Source of the DNA: Hyaloscypha bicolor E
Lineage: Eukaryota > Ascomycota > Leotiomycetes > Helotiales > Hyaloscyphaceae
Direction of reading: 5' to 3'
DNA length: 64,000 nt
Assembly (NCBI RefSeq): GCF_002865645.1
Contig: NW_020194618.1
Coordinates: 898,885 to 962,884, forward strand
Shown: one piece after another, positions 56,274 to 64,000 of the stretch
Layout of the letters: each line of letters opens with the position of its first letter
Position numbering within the stretch: position 1 is the stretch's first letter
Position numbers and translations under genes: made by a program
Notes under the pieces: generated by a model
The model's database searches: none
Told to the model about the DNA's origin: nothing
The model's input: the letters and a program-made list of their open reading frames with translations, nothing else

Positions 56274-58367
56274 CTAGACAATGGTGATATCACTCAAGCC
56301 TCTTAGGTAGAGGATATCCCGGAAGACCGTCTCGTCATCTCTCCACAATGGGCCAATAAAAACACCAATACGTCTATAAGTTTCCTTATCTTGGTTCTCC
56401 TGCAACACAAGGCCACGGTAGGTCCTGTTCCAGTTTTTATCCTTCGAGATAGGGAGCAGCGTGAAGCAGATAACCCTATTCACATCATCGAAACCTTTGA
56501 ATAAAAACTCGTCGGTGTCGGGGTAGAACTTAAATTCAAAAAGTGTTCCGAACATCATTGTTCTCATGCTCCAGTTATTGTCCAGCCTAAAGTGACCACT
56601 TATAGCTCGCCCTCTTATTGTGAGATCTCCCCCAGACAGAGCACCGTAAGGCGCAACGGGAGAGACCGGCACAACTTTGCAGCTTATAACCTTGATTTCA
56701 CCCTCGATTTCGGAAGATTTGGGAACATACCAGTCAATTTCGCCCTCCAGAGATGCCCAAGACCAAGAAGGTGCAATGTAGATTTCGTCTGGCTGTGCAA
56801 TTCCAAGTCTCTGTGGCCGCCATTGCAGCTGCCTCAGAAGGTCACCCCGCCATATACCGGCAAGATATTTGTCTCGGAGAGCTTCATTCGCTTTCTTGGC
56901 AAGTGCTGATATCGCAATCAACCTATCACTTAGGTGAGAGAGATTCCGCTGTGTGTAATGCTTCACCAGTTGAATCCACATCGGCCAAATAAGATCGTGC
57001 TTCTCGCCTGCGTCCCATATGGAATTGCTAAAATGCGCAGACTCGTGGCGTGACAGTCCGACAAGATAGAGAGATGGGTGTCCACCATCTGCCTTAGAAA
57101 CCGTTCGACATGTCCATTCAAGTTGGCGGGAGCCGTAGAAGACAAGCCTCTGTGAAAGAAGACTCTCTTGCAGCGTCCAACCTCTTGAGTTAACTACTTC
57201 GATCTCTTGTTGGCGAGGGGATATCACAACCTTACTTCCTTCCCCAGTCGGACAATTGAAGGGTAGTTGCAGTGACCGAGGCATATGTGACAATCGAGGA
57301 TTCAGGAACCCTTCCTCGCTCGTTGCTGAATTTCCTGCAACAATGGTAATCCGTGCCTGGGAGTAAATATCGCCCATCCTGTCCATCTGAGCAGTGAAAT
57401 CTACCTCCCTGTCATGGATAATGCACAACCTATCTACCCACAGGTAGTGGAGACCAACCCCTCGGCAAACAAATACAGCGTCTTGAATCGTTTGAGGAAG
57501 TTTTGCTAGGCTAAGTCCTGCCTGCGCCTTGGCGATTGTAGACTCTTTGGTTTTGAATCCGATATCTCCACCCCAGCAGTAGCTCAGGGCCGCAAAAGGC
57601 GGTCGGCCTTTCGGTGTTGTAAGAAACACACTGTCCTTGCCAGAAGATGACGAATCCAAATCGAGCAAGCGGGACGGATACCGGCTGTTCGCAGTCTGAT
57701 TGCATCGAGCATGATTCTCAAGACAGTCTAAGAGGCATTTCTGGACGAACTCCAAACTTGGTTTGGAGCAAAAGTCGCTGTTGGGTATTGTGGGGATCCA
57801 CTTTGATGCCAAACTACCTAAAGAAACTTGTCAGTTCATCTAAGTTCGGTAGTAGATGACAGGAGTGAATAAAACTAAGGAAACAACTCTCGAATAATCC
57901 CGATATACCAGAAGTATTAGGACAATGAATGTAGAGCATGCAATACCTTGTGGCGCGAACATTTCCGTTGGATTGAAGAATGAGTCCTCCCCAAGCTTTG
58001 TTTTTGAAGGCTTGGACATAATTATTAGAGAACAAGAGGGCTCTTTTGGCAGAAGTCCAGCGCTCATATATTCTACTGAGACTTGAACGGACTTATCGGA
58101 GAGTCTGACTGCGCTGAAGTCGAGAGCAGGCAGCAGATGGGGACCGAAGAGCTGTAAGAGTACACAACCAGCTTTATACGCCATGCGCGCGCCAGATATG
58201 GAAAGCTCAAGCACAGGCCAACTTGTCTTTTGGTTGCCCTGCTTCGAGAAAGAAATACGTGACAGGCGGTTCTGGATCCCCGTGACGCGAGGTGTAGCAT
58301 CAACAACGGCATTCTGACAATATTGACAACGGTGATAGCCTGCTGCGTCGAGCGGTAGTTTGCCCAT
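56274..58367 (-). CDS. HET-domain protein 2
   Basis: Two exons, 58367-57947 and 57817-56274, total 1965 nt, encoding 654 residues (donor CAAG|GTATTG, acceptor TTTCTTTAG, phase 1). The start chosen is MGKLPLDAAGYHRCQYCQN. The frame is open farther upstream to about 58453, so a 5' exon may add residues. The N-terminal 140 residues carry HRCQYC plus a hydrophilic region. The HET domain then reads FAALSYCWGGD, TIQDAVFVCRGVGLHYLWVD, RLCIIHDREVDFTAQMDRMG and NSRGWTLQESLLSQRLVFYG. Downstream are SDRLIAISALAKKAN, YLAGIWRGDLLRQLQW and APSWSWASLEGEIDW, shared with the HET gene at 45435. The two are paralogous at domain level but clearly diverged. A role in incompatibility is presumed from the family, not shown. 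Confidence 0.87.
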
Positions 58368-59505
58368 TTGAGTTGGGATTTCGAGGCTGAGTGCATACAC
58401 CCCCTTGAGGTTCGTGACTCGCGATTCGATTTGTAGATCCTTCGATGCTCCCCCTGATTTTCAGTGACTTTGACTATACTCGGAATGAACACAAGTTGCT
58501 CTGAACGACGAGCTCCACTCCCGGCGTGAAGTTGCTTGAAAAAGAACACGCATTTCTTAGGCTGCCATCCCCATCAGGCATGAGGTAGAAGAAGTACGCC
58601 CGCGCTAGACTTCGCGAGGCAGGAACAGCCACCGCCACAACTTCCATTCCATGCATTGCACTCTTCCTCTTCCAGGCACCTGCAGTACTCTCCCCTCTAA
58701 ATAAATGTAATAGTGGGTCCCCGCAAAACCAGCCTGGCACGGTCCAGTTGCCATACAAGAAACTCCTACACTTTGACCCACTGTTACATTTATTTAGGGG
58801 AGGGAGGGGAGTATCTGTGAGGGGGTAAGAGATCTGACGAGCCTGATTTGAAGATGGACGGAAATTCAGATGGATACCTCAGGTCGAACTGTCGAGATGC
58901 TCTCCTCTGAGGGCCAGGTGAAAATGGGTCATGGAAAGGAAAGCGAGATGTCGGGGACGAAAAAGAAAGGGGCACAAGGCGTGATAAAAGCATAACCGCG
59001 CAACTCGTGACGGATTTCGCTATCTTTGACCGAGAGGAACAAAACAATTCTATCACTCGTTCAAGGCTCCGAAGGAGTACAGAAACCTCTGATATCTACC
59101 CTCAAGAACGCATCCCCCCCTGTCACCGGCCGACCCACGCGCCGTTCCTTCGAGGCCCAGCGCCATCTAATCAAACACTCGCTTACAACACCAATCATGC
59201 TCTCGCCTCCACAAACACCACGCCAAATCTCCCAGCCTCATCCGAAAGCGCTCTCTCACGGACCAACGTCCAAGCCATGGGATCACCTCAGCACCGAAAA
59301 TGGGAGGAGCATGACCGCTCATCTCGTTTGTCGAACGTCTCCGTTTCTTTGTTCTCTCTCAGATCTTGAACCTCAACTCTACATCTGTCTGTCTCTACAG
59401 TCTTTAATGCCGCCCTACGCTCCTTCTCACACTCATTCCTGAAGATATCTCTTCACGGCTCTCATTATTTGTTTTATCTATAATTAATCTGTATACTTAA
59501 TCAAC
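58368..59505. other. Intergenic: HET2 5' flank, hairpin element, leader of the 59506 gene
   Basis: A minus frame at 58474-58758 (NWTVPGWFCGDPLLHLF .. SLRNACSFSSNFTPG) looks protein-like but has no ATG at its start and could not be spliced to the HET gene. It may be a fragment of another gene. A 23-bp inverted repeat at 58697-58797 overlaps it. 59026-59505 is the C/T-rich leader of the plus-strand gene and contains short uORF-like frames. Confidence 0.4.
58697..58797. repeat. Small inverted-repeat element (about 100 bp)
   Basis: CTAAATAAATGTAATAGTGGGTC at 58697-58719 begins an arm that pairs with 58775-58797 (GACCCACTGTTACATTTATTTAG) over 23 bp with one mismatch, loop 55 nt. The outer bases are TA-rich and flanked by CCCCTC / GGGGAG. 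It resembles a minimal MITE or a transcribed hairpin. No clear target duplication. Confidence 0.6.
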
Positions 59506-60284
59506 ATGCGGTCCTCCACTTCAGCTTCATCTCTAATCCTCTTCTCCTCCCTCCTCTCCGCAAGCTCCGCACTTCCAGAGTACGTCCCTCCTCCTCTCCT
59601 TCTGCGTTCCTCTCTGCCCCCCTTTCCTCCACTCCCCTCATCATCCACCTCCCATCACTAACCACTCTAACAACCAGCAAATTCTCCTCCCACCTAACCC
59701 TCACAATGCCCTGGCACCCCCCACCAGCACCGAACTCCGACCTCCGCCTCAAAAACAGAATGCTAATGCCCGACTCGCCTCGACCTCCTCAATCCCCTTC
59801 CTGGTCCGTTGGCACCCAGCTGCCCGTCTCCTATCGTGTCGCGATAGCCGTCGATGCATTCGTGCTTGTGATCACGATATTGAGTCTTGTGGGACTGGGG
59901 GTGTATATTAGGCGGCAGCTGAAGAGGCGGAGGGAAGGGTTGTTGGGTGATGTGGAATATAATTTTGATGATTCGAGTTCGGAGGATGAAGTGGATAGTA
60001 AGCAAGAGGAGGCGGCGATTGAAAGCGGGATGCCTAATGGAGTGGAGAAGAAGAAGAAAGGACATGTGCGGTGGACGAGCTCTGTTGTCGGGATGGGCGT
60101 ATTTGCGCGGATGAGCGTTGATGAGGGAAGGGTGAAGCTTGAGGGAGGGGAGGGAAATAAGGGATGGAAATATGACCCGAGGGATGCGAGAGCTGGGGCC
60201 AAGTATGAGGTTAGAGGCGATGAGAGGCAGACGAGGGTTAATTTGAGGGTTGCGGCTGGGTATGATGGATTTAGAGGTAATTAA
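59506..60284 (+). CDS. Small membrane protein with signal peptide, function unknown
   Basis: Two exons, 59506-59579 and 59678-60284 (681 nt, 226 residues, phase 2 junction GA|C). A signal peptide is clear at the start (MRSSTSASSLILFSSLLSAS, likely cut after SSA). A short lumenal segment is rich in Pro (PWHPPPAPNSDL). A transmembrane helix lies at about residues 78-98 (VAIAVDAFVLVITILSLVGL), followed by a basic stop-transfer RRQLKRRRE. The C-terminal cytosolic tail of about 120 residues is acidic then mixed (DDSSSEDEVDSKQEE) and ends without motif. Topology is type I. No family recognised. It is convergent with the polysaccharide deacetylase, leaving only about 315 bp between stops. Confidence 0.75.
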
Positions 60285-60599
60285 TTATACATAATTTGGG
60301 GAAGGAACAAGAGACTTGGGAGGATGGAAGGGGGCATTGGAGATTTCGAATTGATGAGACTTTTGGCGGCATAGCGTTGTGAGCATTTTTGAGATTGGGT
60401 TGTTTCAATGAGAGATGATTTTAAGCGTAGAGTTCAATAGATCAGAGGCCCTTTCACCTCCTCTACCCATGGCATCTTGTCCTGTCTTTAGCTCATCCAA
60501 TTCTAGAGGCATGCGTGATAAGAATATCCAAGCTGCACTGGACCTTGGTATCAGTTCAAGAGCTACAAGTCCCATCAGAGCTTCTCCAACGGAACTCGC
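60285..60599. other. Short convergent 3' region
   Basis: 315 bp between two converging stop codons, presumably the 3' UTRs. A plus frame overlapping the deacetylase at 60415-60720 is a shadow. Confidence 0.4.
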
Positions 60600-61526
60600 T
60601 CAACTGCCTTTCTTCACCCTCTCCTCCTCCGCGATTCTCAACAACCCACCCAAACTCTCCACCATCCAACTCCCAGTTCGTAAACCTTTCAAAATTCTCT
60701 CGATCTCCTCAACCGAGTAACCCCTCCTATCATGCACAATAACCACCGCACCAGACCTCACCATACTCAAAACATGCCTCGAGTTCCACTTCGCACTGTG
60801 GATCTGTGCATCATGTGGAAATACGCACCCCAACACCGTCCTATACCCGAGTCCCTCTACCATCTCCACCATTTCTTTACTAAAAAACCCCGATCCAGGT
60901 CTGAAATATTTCTCCCCATTCTCATTTGCGGGTAACAATTCTTCGAGTTCCTGGGTCTGCTGTTTGAGATCAGTGAGCGTGAGAGACAACGATGCTTCAT
61001 CCCGCCACGCGTGTGACCCCGTCTCGTGACCTTCAGCATGGATCCGTTCTAAAAGTCCTGGATGAGAAGCGATCTGAGACCCAATGATGAAAAACGTTGC
61101 TTTTGCGTTGTACTCTTTGAGCAAGGCCAGGATTTGCGCTGTATATGGCGACGGAGCGTCGTCGATTGTGAGCGCGACAATCTTTCGGTTTGAGGGGAGA
61201 GAGAGCTGAAAAATTACGGAGGGGTATTTCCATTGCAGGAAATCGATCACAAATTTCGGCGGTTTGTATATGATGTAGGCGAGGAGGAACAGGGTGAGCA
61301 GGAGGATGAGGAGGGCGAGGAAAAGCATTTTTAGGAGGCGGAGCCGAGGGGAGCGAGGCTGAGAACGGGTGAAGGAGGAGCCAGAGGAGAAGGCCCGCTC
61401 TTCGTCGTCGATTTTGATGTGCTTTTTACGCGTGTGGGTGCCGGATATCAGGTTGTAAGAGGTCGTCCAGAGGTAGGCCAGGAAGGCGCGACGGGCTCTG
61501 AGGAGGTTCTTGAGGGGCCTGAACAT
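60600..61526 (-). CDS. Membrane-anchored polysaccharide deacetylase (NodB/CE4 family)
   Basis: Single exon, 308 residues, ATG 61526. A basic cytosolic N-terminus (about 65 residues, SFTRSQPRSPRLRLLK) precedes a signal-anchor helix (MLFLALLILLLTLFLLAYII). The NodB homology domain follows. Motif 1 is VALTIDDAPSPYT (the family has TFDDGP), motif 2 GHETGSHAWRDE (the family has H-S-x-x-H; here SHAW, so the second His is not in the usual place), motif 3 YFRPGSGFFSKEM, and the closing VVIVHDRRG. Such enzymes remove acetyl groups from chitin or related glycans and act in the secretory path or at the cell surface. The metal-binding triad Asp-His-His may be incomplete, so this could be a divergent or non-hydrolytic member. 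Neighbour context gives no substrate. Confidence 0.85.
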   Translation of the reverse strand: MFRPLKNLLRARRAFLAYLWTTSYNLISGTHTRKKHIKIDDEERAFSSGSSFTRSQPRSPRLRLLKMLFLALLILLLTLFLLAYIIYKPPKFVIDFLQWKYPSVIFQLSLPSNRKIVALTIDDAPSPYTAQILALLKEYNAKATFFIIGSQIASHPGLLERIHAEGHETGSHAWRDEASLSLTLTDLKQQTQELEELLPANENGEKYFRPGSGFFSKEMVEMVEGLGYRTVLGCVFPHDAQIHSAKWNSRHVLSMVRSGAVVIVHDRRGYSVEEIERILKGLRTGSWMVESLGGLLRIAEEERVKKGS

Positions 61527-61998
61527 TGGTTAAAAGAAATGGGCTGGATTTCCAGCACCATTGTTCGAGGCGAAGATCGGGATTTGAATCAGGGGTTCAA
61601 AGAGAGGTTAAAGGGGGGGAAAGGGGGGTGGATGATGAAAGACGGAGCGGGTTTAGACCTGGAGGTGCAAGCTCTCAAGTTTAGCGAGAGACATACTACG
61701 GGCTCCTTTAGCGACGCTACTACATCTATTATTTTTTGAGAAAATCAATTCGACGATATTTCAAAAATGTGCTATTATTAATAATATAACTAATACCTAT
61801 AGTTGAATATAATTAAAACAGTCAATCTATATAGTATTTTATTACATTCCATGGTAGGAATGCGATAGGGTAGGAAATTCAATAAAATGCACGTGATATG
61901 CCCCCTGATATACTAGCCCTCCTGTACACTTCATTCATACTTCTGTTCCTTTATTATTATCAATTCCTTAATCTTCTATTATTAACCTCTTCGTAATG
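61527..61998. other. Deacetylase promoter flank, then AT-rich transposon edge
   Basis: Up to about 61740 is the deacetylase upstream region. From 61740 the base composition drops to AT-rich, and ATGCACGTGATA at 61887-61898 may mark the edge of the decayed transposon whose coding remnant starts at 61999. Confidence 0.5.
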
Positions 61999-64000
61999 GC
62001 TCGTTTAAAGATTAATATCGATTACTATCAAGCCCATATTCTTTATTTAATTGAGCAATAGCTGTCACATGAGGAGATTATTGAGAGGTTACAGTATGAC
62101 TTTAACGTCGATATTTCCCTTAGAACTCTATGCAATAGGCTTTCCGAATAGAAAGCACCTTCCTAATGCTCGATATTCGAGCCTTCTCCTCAAGTAAAGG
62201 CTCTTATCGCATGATTCTTTTGTGATATCCATATGACTGATGCCAATATACTTACCAACCTCCGGGGCTTAGGATATGATATTCCTAATCTATAATTATT
62301 ATAGCAGGTTCGCCGAGCTATGGGGCTTCGATATTAAATACTTAATTCGCAAGTTGAGCTAGAAAAGGAGTAACTTTACTATATCCTCAAGTAATATACA
62401 GTGAATAAAGGCCTATAGGGTAATACTAGAAGTTATGGATGCCGGCTTCTATATACTTATCTTAATTCCCTAGGTAATAGTAAGAAGTTTTCTAGGAATA
62501 GAATAGCTTCTATAATATAGGAACTTAATCCAGAAAGTATATAGCATTATTCGGAAGAGATAAAGGCAGCTAGGAGAGAATATAATATTCATGGGCCGAA
62601 CTTTGTTTAGTCTATTAATGGCTATTATAAGGTAAGTATAGTATGGACTTAATTTCAAAAATCATTATTTAAATAACTACTAATACGTTTGCTTAGCTAT
62701 GATTTTATAGTATTAAGATATATGCCGGTATTAATATCTACTTACGGTTTGTACCTTGGATTTATATTAGAATCTCAAATAGTTGTGTTATAAGTAGTAT
62801 TACTTCCTAATTCGGTATGAATATACCCCCTCGCAAATGGCCAATATTCACTTAGTCGTGATTCCGGCTATGTAATTCTGTAGTATTATAGAGAACTAGT
62901 TATTTGAATTATACTTAATTTAGGTAATAAAACCCCTAAATCTCTATACTATATTCTTCTTTAGCCTGATTAATATTATACTAATATATACTTACTTATG
63001 CTACCTTTTAGGTTACTATCCTAGTTTAATACCTTGACTTGGTAGACGAAATGAAGATTATTCCATTTCATATTTAATCGGATAGAGGATGCGAAATACC
63101 TATGGTTACTAATACCTATTATATCCTTTATAAAGCAATATACTAAATAAGGGGTATTAATCTATATTAGTTCTTAGATCTTTATTAGTTTGGGACTAGT
63201 ATAGCTAATTAACGAATTAAGGCATGGTGGGAGCAAGTTATAAAGGTAATTTATTTAGTCTAATCCTATAAAGACTAATTTAATTAGCTAATATAGTATA
63301 GGATATACTAAATAAATAGAAGATATTTTTTAAGTAATTATACTTTTAAAGGCTTTATTCTTGCAAACTTCTCCCCGATTATATAACTATGCTTTTTGTC
63401 TATTTACCTATTATATAAGAGCAAACTAAGGAGTTCGTCCGGGTTTAGAATATCTATTTAATTAGGAAATAGCCTAATTGTCCATATATCGTTTCTGGCT
63501 AACCTTTCTAGAACTATATGTTTTTAGAGTAAAAGGGGGTCAGGGACTACGGTATTCCTATTAATATTAATAAACTAAACGAGCTATATAAAGGGTATAC
63601 TAGCTATAATAAAGATATATATTTACTAGAGATTATACTTGAGTAGTATGAGCAAGAACTTAAGGATACTAGCTTTATACTCTTAATTATAGAGTCTATA
63701 TATGATTCGAATAGAGAAATAAACTACCTGAGTACCTATATATATTTAAGGGAATTAATTACCGACTACCTAATTAATACGAAGAATGCTTGTCTAAAGC
63801 TAGGGCTTTTATTAATACCCAAGGGTATATATAATTGGAATCTATTACTAGAGGTAGCTATAGGATTAGAGGAGGCAAGGCTAAAGGATTATAATAATTA
63901 AGATAGTATTTAGTTCGTTAATAAAGGGAGAGATACTAGCTATAGAGATAAAGATCTTATCTATATTAGCTCTAATAATAAAGCGGAGGTTAAAGATAAT
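61999..64000 (+). pseudogene. Integrase-core (DDE) transposase relic, continues past window
   Basis: ATG 61999 opens MARLKINIDYYQAHILYLIE, then stops and frame changes interrupt a readable protein: SHEEIIERLQYDFNVDISLRTL, YTYLNSLGNSKKFSRNR, REYNIHGPNFV, SDRGCEIPMV (catalytic-type Asp), GTSIANQRIKAWWEQ, VRVWNIYLIRKQPN and KGVRDYGIPI. This matches the fungal family annotated as integrase core domain proteins (N-terminal helix-turn-helix, rve-like core, C-terminal tail). Most stops are TAG/TAA at Trp or Gln positions, and composition is very AT-rich, fitting RIP. No terminal repeat can be paired because the right end lies outside the window. Confidence 0.75.

Noticed and set aside
58474..58758. 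Minus frame with lectin-like look (SLRNACSF) considered as a 5' exon of HET2
   Set aside because: No intron of reasonable length joins it in phase to the HET2 exon, and no ATG starts it. Kept only as a note.
59026..59442. 138-codon plus-strand frame before the 59506 gene
   Set aside because: Begins with TTG, is rich in Pro/Ser from C/T bias, and lies where the leader of the downstream gene should be.

Overview
The window is nuclear DNA of a filamentous ascomycete (Pezizomycotina). Gene content most resembles Leotiomycetes/Helotiales, but that placement is inference. The grounds are short introns (about 45-100 nt) with GT..AG ends and CTRAC-type branch sites, HET-domain and STAND (NB-ARC/NACHT) genes, an asco-laccase ending in DSGV, a Zn2Cys6 factor, and AT-rich blocks full of transposon relics. 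In those relics conserved Trp and Gln codons have become TAG/TAA, the footprint expected of repeat-induced point mutation (RIP). I found no prokaryotic features, CRISPR arrays or rRNA, and I could not call any tRNA by eye.

Layout. 1-3603 (-): STAND receptor (SesA-like N-terminus, NB-ARC, TPRs), running off the left edge. 4979-5947 (+): C2H2 zinc-finger gene. 6640-7615 (+): single-pass membrane protein with a Cys-rich C-terminus. 9429-10814 (-): Hst2-type sirtuin. 11428-12493 (+): HET pseudogene cut by a small MITE. 12.8-17.7 kb: a region without recognisable large genes, holding one candidate 29-codon spliced micro-gene. 17759-18511: Mutator-like MITE with a second perfect inverted repeat inside. 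19475-21437 (-): laccase. 22-29 kb: repeat-rich, with a complete but decayed Tc1/mariner element at 24560-27751. 29223-29796 (-): MGR2/ROMO1-type mitochondrial import subunit, divergent from 30594-32947 (+), a tail-anchored FHA protein of the SLMAP/Far10/PRO45 type. 33819-36036 (+): Zn2Cys6 factor. 36699-37500 (-): membrane protein of unknown function. 38533-40952 (-): NACHT-ankyrin protein. 41350-42020 (+): phosphotransferase-like gene fragment. 43760-44875 (+): GNAT acetyltransferase. 45435-47634 (-): HET protein. 49068-50920 (+): FAD dehydrogenase. 52299-55646 (-): copper P-type ATPase. 56274-58367 (-): second HET protein. 59506-60284 (+): small secretory-pathway membrane protein. 60600-61526 (-): membrane-anchored polysaccharide deacetylase. 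61999-64000: relic of an integrase-type transposase running off the right edge.

How the genes relate. Housekeeping genes (sirtuin, MGR2, PRO45-like, Cu-ATPase) alternate with an accessory set typical of fungal non-self recognition (one NB-ARC-TPR, one NACHT-ANK, two intact HET genes, one dead HET gene). Transposons sit between and inside them, so the window reads as a two-speed segment in which recognition genes are being gained, diverged and lost. The Cu-ATPase and the laccase are functionally linked, because the ATPase family loads copper into secreted multicopper oxidases. They are about 31 kb apart and nothing here shows co-regulation.

Splice coordinates for the laccase, MGR2, the FHA gene, the Zn2Cys6 gene, GNAT, the HET genes, the FAD enzyme and the 6640 and 59506 genes were worked out base by base, and their exon lengths sum to intact reading frames. 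Other gene boundaries are approximate and marked so.
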